In this document: positions 35,612 through 43,957 of the stretch, one piece after another
Layout of the letters: every line of letters starts with the position of its first letter
Numbering within the stretch: the stretch's first letter is position 1
Source of the DNA: Bacilli bacterium
GTDB lineage: Bacteria; Bacillota_I; Bacilli_A; RF39; UBA660
DNA length: 64,000 bases
Reading direction: 5' to 3'
Assembly (NCBI GenBank): GCA_017484125.1
Contig: JAFUTV010000012.1
Coordinates: 1-64,000 of the forward strand
Position numbers and translations under genes: made by a program
The notes under the pieces: model-generated
The model's input: only the letters and a program-made list of their open reading frames with translations
Database searches by the model: none
What the model was told of the DNA's origin: nothing

Positions 35612-36841
35612 ATGAATATAAAAGATATACATGCTCATGAAATATTAGATTCTAGAGGAAATCCTACAATTGAGTGTAGTGTAACTTTAGAAGATGGATC
35701 TATTGGTATTGCATCTGTTCCATCTGGTGCCTCAACAGGAGTTAATGAAGCTTTAGAACTTCGTGATAAAGATGAAAATAGATATCATGGTAATGGAGTA
35801 TTAAAAGCAGTAGATAATGTCAATAATATTATTAAACCAGCATTAATTGGTATGTCATGTGAACAAAATAAGATTGATGCTACTTTAATAAAATTAGATA
35901 ATAGCGAATTTAAAACTAATTTAGGAGCTAATGCAATTTTATCTGTATCATTAGCTTGTTTAAAAGCTGCAGCAAAATCTAATCATAAAGAATTGTATGA
36001 GTATGTTTCAACGGGTAGAGTGTCTATGCCTATTCCTATGATGAATATTATCAATGGTGGAAAACACGCTAGTTCTGGGCTTGATATTCAAGAATTTATG
36101 ATAGTTCCTGTTGTTAAATCATTTAAAGAAAGATTAAGAGCAGGATCTGAAATATTCCATTCTCTTAAGAAAATGTTAACAAGCAAAAATTTGTCCACAG
36201 GAGTTGGTGATGAAGGTGGTTTTGCTCCAATACTTGATTCTAATGAAGAAGCAATAAAACTAATAGTTGAAGCCATAAATGAATCTGGATATATTCCTGG
36301 AAAAGATGTTTATATTGCACTTGATGTTGCTGCAACATCAATGTATGATAAAACAAGTAATTTATATAATCTAGATAATAGACAAGTAACAAAAGAAGAA
36401 TTAAAAAACTATTATATTTATCTAATGGAAAAATATCCAATAATTAGTATAGAAGATCCATTTCAAGAAGAAGATTTTGATAGTTTAGCAGAATTTACTA
36501 AATTAGTTAATAATAAAATAATGATTGTTGGTGATGATTATTTTGTTACTAATCCAAAATTTTTGAAAAAGGGTATAGAAATGGGAGCTGCCAATGCAAT
36601 ACTTCTAAAAGCTAACCAAATCGGTACAATTACTGAAATGATTGATACAATTTTAATTGCTAAAAGAAATAATTATAAAATGGTAATATCACATCGTAGT
36701 GGTGAAACTATGGATACATTTATTTCTGATTTAGCTGTTGGTCTTTCAATACCTTATATTAAAGCAGGTTCTTTATCAAGAGGAGAAAGAATTGCTAAAT
36801 ATAATAGATTATTAACTATTGAAGAAAATCTTCAAAAATAA
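35612..36841 (+). CDS. eno: Enolase
   Basis: A 409-residue enzyme that converts 2-phosphoglycerate to phosphoenolpyruvate. It begins with the family start MNIKDIHAHEILDSRGNPT and has the mobile loop SVPSGASTG, catalytic Glu in GDEGGFAP and the active-site Lys in LLKANQIGT. SHRSGET and the C-terminal IKAGSLSRGERIAKYN are also present. It is about 20 residues shorter than typical bacterial enolase, and the usual INGGEHA reads INGGKHA. Start is ATG 35612 after AGGTGG. It is the third glycolytic gene in the window but lies apart from gapA and pgk. Confidence 0.95.
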   Translation: MNIKDIHAHEILDSRGNPTIECSVTLEDGSIGIASVPSGASTGVNEALELRDKDENRYHGNGVLKAVDNVNNIIKPALIGMSCEQNKIDATLIKLDNSEFKTNLGANAILSVSLACLKAAAKSNHKELYEYVSTGRVSMPIPMMNIINGGKHASSGLDIQEFMIVPVVKSFKERLRAGSEIFHSLKKMLTSKNLSTGVGDEGGFAPILDSNEEAIKLIVEAINESGYIPGKDVYIALDVAATSMYDKTSNLYNLDNRQVTKEELKNYYIYLMEKYPIISIEDPFQEEDFDSLAEFTKLVNNKIMIVGDDYFVTNPKFLKKGIEMGAANAILLKANQIGTITEMIDTILIAKRNNYKMVISHRSGETMDTFISDLAVGLSIPYIKAGSLSRGERIAKYNRLLTIEENLQK

Positions 36842-36842
36842 T

Positions 36843-36870
36843 AAAAAAGAATAATATATTATTCTTTTTT
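36843..36870 (+). terminator. Terminator of eno
   Basis: A 13-bp palindromic stem (36843-36855 with 36858-36870) with A- and T-runs, directly after the stop codon. Confidence 0.85.
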
Positions 36871-36926
36871 AATTTAAAAAATTAGTTTATAATAATATAA
36901 GTGCAACAATAAGAGGAAGTGTAGTA

Positions 36927-39011
36927 ATGAATATATTAGATAACTTAAATGATAATCAAATAAAGGCAGTAAAACATATTAATGGTCCATGCTTAGTTAT
37001 TGCTGGTGCCGGATCAGGTAAGACTAAAGTACTAACTATAAGGATTGCTTATCTAATAGAACAAGGTATTAAACCATGGAATATACTAGCAATAACATTT
37101 ACTAATAAAGCAGCAAAAGAAATGAAAGATAGATTGGAGTTATTAATAAATGAAGAAGCAGGATTTGTTGGAACATTTCACTCATTGGGATTAAGAATTA
37201 TAAGAGATAATCATGAATTACTTGGATTAACAAATAATTTTACTATTTTAGATAGTGATGATGTGTTATCATTAATAAAAAAAATATTAAAAGAATTAAA
37301 TTATGATCCTAAAGAATATGCACCATCTTATATTAGAAATAGAATAAGTTTTATTAAAAATGAAAATTTATCTCATGGTGAAATTGATAAGTTTTTTAAT
37401 ACTCCAGTAGAGAAAGTTGCAGCTCAAGTATATGATAAATATCAGGAAATGTTAAGTAAGAATAATTCTGTTGATTTTGATGATTTATTAAAACTCCCTG
37501 TTAAATTATTTGATGAACATAAAGAAATATTAGAAAGATACCAAGAAAAATTTAAATATATTTTGGTAGATGAATATCAAGATACTAACGAAGTTCAATA
37601 TCAATTTAATAAAAAATTAGCAAGTAAATATCAAAATTTATTCGTTGTAGGTGATCCAAATCAGTCTATTTACGCCTTTAGAAATGCTAATTTTAAAAAT
37701 ATTTTAAATTTTGAAAATGATTATCCTAATTGTGAAGTGATTTCTTTAGATCAAAATTATCGTAGCACTAATTATATTTTAAATACTGCTAATTCTATAA
37801 TTAAAAATAATAAAGAAAGAAAAGATTTAGAATTAAAAGGAAACATTGGTGAAGGTATAAAAACAAAATATATTAGAAGTTATGATGATAAAAATGAAAT
37901 TAATTTGGTTATTGAAGAAATAAAAAAATTAATAACTGAAGGATATAGTTATAATAGTATTGGCGTATTATATAGAACTAATGCTCAAAGTCGTTTAGTT
38001 GAAGAAATGTTTTTAAAAGCTAATATTCCATATAAAATTGTTGGTGCTTATTACTTTTATCAAAGAAAAGAAATTAAAGACTTATTATGCTATTTAAAAT
38101 TAATATCCAATTTAAATGATGATGTTGCTCTAAGAAGAATTATTAATGTTCCTAAACGTGGTATTGGAGAAGCTTCCATTAATAAATTGGAGGAATTATC
38201 TATTGCTAAAGGTGTATCAATGTTTGATGCAATAGAAGATAATAAACAAATGCAATTTAAAAACTTAATTTTAAAATTAAAGGAAAAATCTGAAGATTTA
38301 TCTTTAACTGAATTAATTGATTTAATACTTGATGAAAGTAAAATGAAATTAGAATTAGAGCAAGATAAATCATTAGAAAGTGAATTAAGACTAGATAACT
38401 TAATGGAATTTAAATCAATAACTGCTTCATTTGAGGAGTCAACTGGATCTGTTAATTTAGAAGATTTTCTATCTGAAATATCTCTTGTTGCAGATATGTC
38501 TGAACATAAGAGTGATGGTAATGATGTAACTCTTATGACTATTCATAGTGCAAAAGGATTAGAATTTGATGTTGTATTTTTAGTTGGCATGGAAGAAGGA
38601 ATTTTTCCTCATCAACAATCATTACTTGAAGATAATGGAATAGAGGAAGAAAGAAGATTATGCTATGTTGGAATAACTAGAGCTAGAAAAAAACTATATT
38701 TAACAAATGCTAAAAGAAGAATGCTTTATGGTAGGGAATGTTTTAATCCTCCATCAAGATTTATAGATGAAATAAATAAAGACTATTTAGACATTGCAAA
38801 TCCTTCTTTAGAAGAGCCTAAGAAAATTAATAAACAAGAATTTTATAATGATCAACCAACAGAATATAGAAATGGTGATATAGTAATGCATCAAATACTT
38901 GGAAGAGGTGTAATTACTGAAGTGGGAGACTCACTAGTTACTGTTGCCTTTATTAAGGGTGGTTTAAGAAAAGTGCAAAAATCCTATAAGGGAATGAAAA
39001 AGATTAATTAA
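36927..39011 (+). CDS. pcrA: ATP-dependent DNA helicase PcrA/UvrD
   Basis: A 694-residue superfamily 1A 3'-5' helicase for repair and clearing of replication blocks. Motifs in order: Q-motif LNDNQIKAV, Walker A AGAGSGKT at 26-33, TFTNKAAKEM, GTFHSLGLRI, Walker B VDEYQDTN, GDPNQSIYAFRNA, DQNYRST, TIHSAKGLEFD and YVGITRAR. The C-terminal tail is a Tudor-like RNA-polymerase-binding segment (GDIVMHQILGRGVI onward), as in PcrA. Slightly short of the Bacillus protein. The ligA gene that often follows pcrA is absent; the next gene is an orphan. Confidence 0.96.
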   Translation: MNILDNLNDNQIKAVKHINGPCLVIAGAGSGKTKVLTIRIAYLIEQGIKPWNILAITFTNKAAKEMKDRLELLINEEAGFVGTFHSLGLRIIRDNHELLGLTNNFTILDSDDVLSLIKKILKELNYDPKEYAPSYIRNRISFIKNENLSHGEIDKFFNTPVEKVAAQVYDKYQEMLSKNNSVDFDDLLKLPVKLFDEHKEILERYQEKFKYILVDEYQDTNEVQYQFNKKLASKYQNLFVVGDPNQSIYAFRNANFKNILNFENDYPNCEVISLDQNYRSTNYILNTANSIIKNNKERKDLELKGNIGEGIKTKYIRSYDDKNEINLVIEEIKKLITEGYSYNSIGVLYRTNAQSRLVEEMFLKANIPYKIVGAYYFYQRKEIKDLLCYLKLISNLNDDVALRRIINVPKRGIGEASINKLEELSIAKGVSMFDAIEDNKQMQFKNLILKLKEKSEDLSLTELIDLILDESKMKLELEQDKSLESELRLDNLMEFKSITASFEESTGSVNLEDFLSEISLVADMSEHKSDGNDVTLMTIHSAKGLEFDVVFLVGMEEGIFPHQQSLLEDNGIEEERRLCYVGITRARKKLYLTNAKRRMLYGRECFNPPSRFIDEINKDYLDIANPSLEEPKKINKQEFYNDQPTEYRNGDIVMHQILGRGVITEVGDSLVTVAFIKGGLRKVQKSYKGMKKIN

Positions 39012-39030
39012 AGAAGTAGTTTACTTCTTT
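39010..39030 (+). terminator. Terminator of pcrA
   Basis: AAAGAAGTA (39010-39018) pairs with TACTTCTTT (39022-39030), loop GTT, overlapping the stop codon and followed by T-rich sequence. Confidence 0.75.
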
Positions 39031-39073
39031 TTCTTTTCTTAACATGGTAAAATATATTAGAAAGGAATTGTTA

Positions 39074-40027
39074 ATGAAAAGAATAGTAATAACTCTTATT
39101 TTATTTGTATTTATATTGTTATTAATTAATGTATCTTTCTTTACTATTTTTATAAAAAGTATATTTAATAAAGATACTAAAAATATTATTTATAGTCTAG
39201 TATATGATCAATATAATATCAATGAAAGATTATATAGTATTTCAAATAATAATAATTATACATTAGATGAAGCATATATTGAAATAAATCCATATAAACT
39301 AAATGATTTATCTGCAATTATAATATTTCAAACTAATATCAATGAAGAAATAGAAGTTTATATTAATGATGAATATAAAACAACTATGGAAAAATCTAAT
39401 AAACATATTATTCCTATCTATGGTTTAAAACCTGATTATGATAATATTATTAAATTAAAAAGTAGTACTATATCTAAAGAATATATAATTACTACAAAAG
39501 ACATACATTATAATAATTATTTTAATATTGATGAAATAATTAGTAATAGTATATTAGATAATAATAATTTTATTATAAAATTAAATAAAGGATATATAGA
39601 AATTGATCATATTGGTAAAATATATAATTATTACATAGGTAATTATTATTTTAATAATAAAAGCATTGATAATTATAATATATATTTAGATAATACTAAA
39701 AATATAGATATAGCTTATTTAGAAATAAATTCTAATATAGAAAACACAAAATTAAATAGGAGTTTTTATAAATTTTTAGGTATTAGCAAATCTAAAGATT
39801 ATAAATATTGCGTAGAACTTACAAATAACTATTTTTATACTGATTATGATTTGAAAGAAGAAGAAAATATTAAACTATATTTTATGAATAAATTTGGCAT
39901 TGTATATATTTTAGATTATCATAAAAATATGATATTTAATATTAATTTACCAAAAGATAAATATGCCTTATTCATTAAAATAGAAAATACTGTATATAAT
40001 ACTAATAATATATATGAATTTAAGTGA
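39074..40027 (+). CDS. Anchored protein resembling only the N-domain of arylsulfate sulfotransferase
   Basis: A 317-residue protein. An N-terminal membrane helix (about 4-26) leads to a beta domain (about 70-140) with the pattern NPYKLNDLSAIIIFQT, then HIIPIYGLKPDYDN. That is how the N-terminal Ig-like domain of AssT-type arylsulfotransferases reads (start NPY-L-PLTA, end PI-GL-PD-N). The catalytic beta-propeller with its His residues should follow but does not; instead there are about 170 residues rich in Asn, Tyr and Ile. So this is a domain stripped of the enzyme or a new family using that module. ATG 39074 follows AAAGGAATT; an earlier in-frame start at 39044 lies before that site. Function unknown. 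Confidence 0.65.
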   Translation: MKRIVITLILFVFILLLINVSFFTIFIKSIFNKDTKNIIYSLVYDQYNINERLYSISNNNNYTLDEAYIEINPYKLNDLSAIIIFQTNINEEIEVYINDEYKTTMEKSNKHIIPIYGLKPDYDNIIKLKSSTISKEYIITTKDIHYNNYFNIDEIISNSILDNNNFIIKLNKGYIEIDHIGKIYNYYIGNYYFNNKSIDNYNIYLDNTKNIDIAYLEINSNIENTKLNRSFYKFLGISKSKDYKYCVELTNNYFYTDYDLKEEENIKLYFMNKFGIVYILDYHKNMIFNINLPKDKYALFIKIENTVYNTNNIYEFK

Positions 40028-40044
40028 TTTTTGCTTGTAATTAC

Positions 40045-40160
40045 TTGATTTTTATGTTAATATCATATATGTGAATTTATTAGTTCACACTCTAAGTGGA
40101 AGGGAGATATAGCGGAACGCCCATACCACTTACACGGAAAATTAATATTACACAAGGGAG
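40045..40160 (+). promoter_or_regulatory. Structured 5' leader of rplK-rplA
   Basis: The stretch before rplK holds a small hairpin (GTGAA with TTCAC, about 40072-40088). A larger conserved-looking structure follows: TAAGTGG (40093-40099) pairs with CCACTTA (40126-40132), enclosing an asymmetric loop with GGGAGATATA and an inner GCG-GAA-CGC hairpin (40112-40120). L1 represses the L11-L1 operon in many bacteria by binding an mRNA structure with an asymmetric loop that mimics 23S rRNA; this element is a good candidate for such a site. Confidence 0.5.
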
Positions 40161-40169
40161 GTGTATTTC

Positions 40170-40766
40170 GTGGCTAAAGAAGTCGTAAAGAAAATCAAAT
40201 TACAAATTCCTGCTGGTAAAGCAACTCCAGCACCACCAGTTGGTACTGTTCTTGGTCCTGCCGGAATTAATTTAGGTGAATTCTGTACAAAATTTAATGA
40301 TGCATCTAAAGATAAGATGGGTGATGTTTTACCTGTTGAAATAACAGTTTATGCTGATAGAACATTTGATTTTGTTCTTAAAACTCCACCAGCTCCATTC
40401 TTAATTAAAAAATTTGCTAAAATTCAAAAAGGAAGTCCAAAAGGAGCTAATGAAGTTGTTGCTACTTTAACATTAGATGACATTAGAAAAATTGCTGAAA
40501 TAAAAATGCCAGATTCAAATGCATATGACATCGAAGCTGTTATGAAGTCTATTGAAGGTACTGCCAGAAATATGGGTGTTGCAGTTAAAGGTGTTAATGA
40601 TGCAGAATTAGCTGAACAACAAAAAGAAGCTGCAGTTGCTGAAGCAGAAGCAGCAAAACGTGAAGCTGAATTAGAAGAAATGGAAGCAGAAGCTAAAGAA
40701 GAACATTCTGCTGAAGTTGAAGTAATTGGTGAAAAAGAAGAAACTGAAGAAAATACTGAAGAATAA
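40170..40766 (+). CDS. rplK: 50S ribosomal protein L11 with long acidic C-terminal extension
   Basis: L11 forms the GTPase-associated centre with 23S rRNA and L10/L12. Residues 1-140 are standard, including the proline-rich GKATPAPPVG and LGPAGINLGEF segments and the C-terminal rRNA-binding domain (GTARNMGV). About 55 extra residues follow, almost all Ala, Glu and Lys in a probable single helix or coil, making 198 residues against the usual 140-145. The start is GTG 40170 with AAGGGAGGTG upstream. nusG and secE, which usually precede it, are absent. L1 follows after 49 bp. Confidence 0.95.
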   Translation: MAKEVVKKIKLQIPAGKATPAPPVGTVLGPAGINLGEFCTKFNDASKDKMGDVLPVEITVYADRTFDFVLKTPPAPFLIKKFAKIQKGSPKGANEVVATLTLDDIRKIAEIKMPDSNAYDIEAVMKSIEGTARNMGVAVKGVNDAELAEQQKEAAVAEAEAAKREAELEEMEAEAKEEHSAEVEVIGEKEETEENTEE

Positions 40767-40815
40767 CTTATAAAATTTCCGCTAATTAAACCACAAGTTA
40801 GAAAGGAAGAATATT

Positions 40816-41511
40816 ATGAAAAGAGGCAAAAAGTTCGTGGAAGCTTCTAAAAAAGTAGATAAGAAAGTATCTTATTCTAAAGAAGAAGCAATTAAATTAG
40901 TTAAAGAAACTTCTATTACTAAATTTGATGGTACTATAGAAGTTGCTTTCAAACTAAATTTAGATCCTAAAAAAGCTGATCAACAATTAAGAGGTTCACT
41001 TGTACTTCCTAATGGTACAGGTAAATCAAAAAAGATTTTAGTTATTGCTAAAGGTGAACAAGCTGAAGCTGCTAAAAAGAGCGGTGCTGATTTCGTTGGA
41101 GATACAGATATGATTGAAAAAATTGAAAAAGAAAATTGGTTCGATTATGATGTAATCGTTGCAACTCCAGATATGATGCCAGTACTTGCTAGAGTTGGTA
41201 AAGTTTTAGGACCTAAAGGATTAATGCCAAACCCTAAAACTGGCACTGTAACTATGAACGTTGCAGCTGCTATTGAAGATATTAAAAAAGGTATGGTTGA
41301 ATATAAAAATGATTCATACGGAAATATTCATGCTATAATTGGTAAAGTTTCATTTGATGAATCTAAATTAGTTGAAAACTTAGTATTTGTATTTAATGCT
41401 ATTTCTAAGACTAAACCACAAAGTGTTAAAGGAAATTATATTCAAAATATTTCAATATCTTCAACTATGGGACCTGGTATCAAGGTTGATAAAAATTCAT
41501 TTGACAATTAG
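40816..41511 (+). CDS. rplA: 50S ribosomal protein L1
   Basis: A 231-residue protein of the L1 stalk that binds 23S rRNA helices 76-78 and helps release E-site tRNA. It has the family segments FDGTIEVAFKLNLDPKKAD, VLGPKGLMPNPK and the C-terminal SSTMGPGIKVD. In many bacteria L1 also represses its own operon through the leader described before rplK. GAAAGGAAG precedes the start. Normal length. An L10 leader follows. Confidence 0.97.
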   Translation: MKRGKKFVEASKKVDKKVSYSKEEAIKLVKETSITKFDGTIEVAFKLNLDPKKADQQLRGSLVLPNGTGKSKKILVIAKGEQAEAAKKSGADFVGDTDMIEKIEKENWFDYDVIVATPDMMPVLARVGKVLGPKGLMPNPKTGTVTMNVAAAIEDIKKGMVEYKNDSYGNIHAIIGKVSFDESKLVENLVFVFNAISKTKPQSVKGNYIQNISISSTMGPGIKVDKNSFDN

Positions 41512-41515
41512 TTAA

Positions 41516-41660
41516 ATGTCTTATATAATAGTTATGTTTAAAAAAGCGATTGACCAAAGACAGCAAGTGCAAAAGTAAATCTTGCCGAGGGAAGCTAATA
41601 TACAACTTTAATGATGTAATTTTATGCTTTCCACTCTGTGCGAAAGCTTTTTTATATAAA
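41516..41660 (+). ncRNA. L10 ribosomal-protein leader with attenuator
   Basis: The gap between rplA and rplJ contains the L10-leader landmarks: GACCAAAGACAGCAAGTGC, then CTTGCCGAGG. The L10-L12 complex binds such a structure (a kink-turn mimic of its 23S rRNA site) and represses rplJ-rplL. Further on GCTTTC (41626-41631) pairs with GAAAGC (41642-41647) followed by TTTTTT, an intrinsic terminator. An upstream GGGAAGC (about 41590) can pair instead with GCTTTCC, so a terminator/antiterminator switch is plausible. Confidence 0.85.
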
Positions 41661-41687
41661 AAATATAATAGAAAGGAATAAACTAGT

Positions 41688-42182
41688 ATGGCAAGTCAAA
41701 AGATTCTTGAATCAAAAGAAAACATTGTTAATGAAATTGCTGATAAGATAAAAAATAGTGAATCTGTGATTTTATTTAGCTACCAAGGTTTAACTGTAGC
41801 TGATATGGCTGAATTAAGAAATAATCTTAGAAATGTTGATGGCGAAGCAAAGATTTATAAAAATACTCTTGTTAAAAGAGCATTAGAATCACTTAACATC
41901 AAAATGGAAGATTCTTTCTTAGAAGGTCCAAATGCTATAGTTTTTGGTAAATCTTTACTAGAACCTATTAAGGAAATTAGTAAATTTGCAAAAAATCATG
42001 AACAAGCTGTTATAAGAATTGGAATTATCAGTGGTGAAGTTGCAGGTCTTGAAGAAATAAATAAATATGCTACTATACCATCAAGGGAAACATTACTTAC
42101 TCAACTTGCTTCTGGCATGATGGCTTACGTAAAAGATTTATCTATTGCTTTGAATTTATATGCCGATAAAAAAGAAAATTAA
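41688..42182 (+). CDS. rplJ: 50S ribosomal protein L10
   Basis: A 164-residue protein that anchors the L7/L12 dimers to the ribosome and with them binds its own leader. The pattern [18 protein letters not shown] and [11 protein letters not shown] (here [11 protein letters not shown]) is typical, and the C-terminal helix (about 130-164) that holds L12 is present. GAAAGGAAT precedes the start. It sits between the L10 leader and rplL (23 bp). Confidence 0.96.
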   Translation: MASQKILESKENIVNEIADKIKNSESVILFSYQGLTVADMAELRNNLRNVDGEAKIYKNTLVKRALESLNIKMEDSFLEGPNAIVFGKSLLEPIKEISKFAKNHEQAVIRIGIISGEVAGLEEINKYATIPSRETLLTQLASGMMAYVKDLSIALNLYADKKEN

Positions 42183-42205
42183 GTTTATTAGAAAGGAATG
42201 ATATT

Positions 42206-42580
42206 ATGGCAAAGTTTACAAAGGAAACATTTATTGAAGGATTAAAAGAAATGACTATTCTTGAAGTTAAAGAATTAGTTGATGCAATGAAAGAAGAATT
42301 TGGAGTAGATCCAAGTGCAGTTGCAGTTGCTGCTGCTCCTGCTGCTGGTGATAATGCTGGTGCTGCTGCAGATGCTCCTAAAACTGTTGTATTAAAAGAT
42401 GCTGGGGCTACTAAAATTGCTGTTATTAAGTTAATTAAAGAAGCTACAGGTTTAGGATTAGTTGAAGCTAAAGCTTTAGCTGATAATGGTGGAAATATTA
42501 AAGAAAATGTTTCTGCTGAAGAAGCTGAAAAACTTAAAGCTGATTTTGAAGCAGCTGGTGCTACTATTGAATTAGCTTAA
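42206..42580 (+). CDS. rplL: 50S ribosomal protein L7/L12
   Basis: A 124-residue stalk protein that recruits translational GTPases. An N-terminal dimerisation helix pair (1-35) is followed by an Ala-rich hinge (about 36-56: [19 protein letters not shown]). The C-terminal domain contains [20 protein letters not shown], where EF-G and EF-Tu bind. Standard length. A terminator follows at once. In most Firmicutes rpoB and rpoC come next, but here they do not. Confidence 0.97.
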   Translation: MAKFTKETFIEGLKEMTILEVKELVDAMKEEFGVDPSAVAVAAAPAAGDNAGAAADAPKTVVLKDAGATKIAVIKLIKEATGLGLVEAKALADNGGNIKENVSAEEAEKLKADFEAAGATIELA

Positions 42581-42586
42581 TTTGTG

Positions 42587-42609
42587 AAAAATGGATTAAA
42601 TCCATTTTT
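42587..42609 (+). terminator. Terminator of rplJ-rplL
   Basis: AAAAATGGAT (42587-42596) pairs with ATCCATTTTT (42600-42609), loop TAA. Being the end of the operon, it separates it from any rpoBC. Confidence 0.9.
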
Positions 42610-42673
42610 TTCTTGCTTTTTTTAAAAAAATAAAGTATTATATTACTTGTTTTAAATGAAAAGGGGAAAATTT

Positions 42674-43594
42674 ATGGAAAAGAAGAATATGAAAAGGTTG
42701 ATGGCTTATGCTTTAGTTGCTGCATTAGCAACACAAAGTCCAATTACAGTTAAGGCTAGTGAGAAAACTAGTGATGTAAAAATATCAGAAGTAAATTATG
42801 TTATGGCATTATCTAATGTAAATATCAGAAAATATCCATCTACTGAATCTGAAAAGTTAGGACTATTAAAAACTGGCGAAGCTTTAAAATTGAATTTTGA
42901 AACTTCTGATGGATGGTATAGAGTTAAATATAATGATGTATATGGATATATTTCAAAAGATTATGCTGAAATTGTTGAAAGAAAAGAAGTAGTCGGTGAT
43001 AAGACTCAAGCAATAGTTTTGGAAGATACTAAATTATATACTGATATTGGTCCATTAGATATTAAAAAATATACTATTGGGGAAGTAACTGAAGTAAATG
43101 ATATATATTACTATATAAAAACTGATAAAGAAGAAGGATACGTTGCAAAAGATAAATCCGATATTTTAACAGATACCTATGTTATAGTTGATATTTCTGA
43201 TCAAGAATTAAATCTATTTAATAAAGGTGAATTAATATTAACAACTCCTGTAGTAACAGGTACACCTACAAAATCTAGAGAAACACATATGGGCTATTTT
43301 GAAATATATGATAAATCTCATGATAGATATCTTGTTGGACCTAACTATAGAAGTTATGTTGATAAAATGATGAAGTTTAATAATAATGAGGGATTACACG
43401 ATGCAGAATATCATAAAGATTATGATGAAAATGGTAAATTAATTAAATCACATGGATGGAGAGAAATATCGGAATTTGGTGGACAAACATATCAACATAA
43501 TGGTTCACATGGTTGTGTTAATATGCCACATGATGCAGCAGTAGAAGTATATAATAATACTGATGTTGGTTCTAGGGTATTAGTAAAAGAATAG
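42674..43594 (+). CDS. L,D-transpeptidase (YkuD) with SH3 domain
   Basis: A 306-residue exported protein. Signal peptide MEKKNMKRLMAYAL to about residue 30, an SH3b domain (about 45-102, NVNIRKYPSTESEKLG), a second smaller SH3-like part (about 113-165), then the YkuD domain (about 172-306). The catalytic motif HNGSHGCVNM holds the Cys nucleophile (Cys281) and His. It should form 3-3 cross-links in peptidoglycan or attach proteins to it. ATG 42674 follows AAGGGGAAA; the in-frame ATG at 42656 lies before that site. The 43605 orphan follows by 10 bp. Confidence 0.92.
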   Translation: MEKKNMKRLMAYALVAALATQSPITVKASEKTSDVKISEVNYVMALSNVNIRKYPSTESEKLGLLKTGEALKLNFETSDGWYRVKYNDVYGYISKDYAEIVERKEVVGDKTQAIVLEDTKLYTDIGPLDIKKYTIGEVTEVNDIYYYIKTDKEEGYVAKDKSDILTDTYVIVDISDQELNLFNKGELILTTPVVTGTPTKSRETHMGYFEIYDKSHDRYLVGPNYRSYVDKMMKFNNNEGLHDAEYHKDYDENGKLIKSHGWREISEFGGQTYQHNGSHGCVNMPHDAAVEVYNNTDVGSRVLVKE

Positions 43595-43604
43595 GAGTAT
43601 TTTA

Positions 43605-43934
43605 ATGGTAACAATAAGTGATATAACAAGATTAGCATATTATTCTAAATATTTATTAATCGATGAAGATATTATTAATGCTCTGGGATACGAATCTGCA
43701 TTATTATTTTATCTTGATAATATTAATAGTGATGAAAAAGATAGTTTTGATGCTATTGTTTCAGATAAGAATGCTAAAGAATTATTATTTCTTACAATTC
43801 AATTACTTGATATAAATGAAGAAATAATAAATAACGGAATAAATGACAACTTAAAGAAAAAGTACGAAGACTTAAGATTTATTTATATGCGTACTAAATA
43901 TAGATTTGAAGATACTAAAACATTAAAAAAATAA
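43605..43934 (+). CDS. Small helical orphan protein
   Basis: A 109-residue protein, no signal peptide and no membrane segment, with a helical, acidic make-up. I recognise no family. It follows the L,D-transpeptidase by 10 bp with its own ribosome site (AGGAG) and ends in a terminator, so it forms a two-gene unit with that enzyme. Cytoplasmic location sets it apart from its partner. Confidence 0.65.
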   Translation: MVTISDITRLAYYSKYLLIDEDIINALGYESALLFYLDNINSDEKDSFDAIVSDKNAKELLFLTIQLLDINEEIINNGINDNLKKKYEDLRFIYMRTKYRFEDTKTLKK

Positions 43935-43957
43935 AAGGAGAATTATTTTCTCCTTTT
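43933..43957. terminator. Bidirectional terminator between convergent genes
   Basis: AAAAGGAGAA (43933-43942) pairs with TTCTCCTTTT (43948-43957). It serves the orphan gene on + and the S11 carboxypeptidase on -. Confidence 0.85.

Noticed and set aside
41626-41656. Terminator in the L10 leader as the true end of the rplK-rplA operon
   Set aside because: It lies within a recognisable L10 leader that directly serves rplJ, so it is better read as a conditional attenuator.
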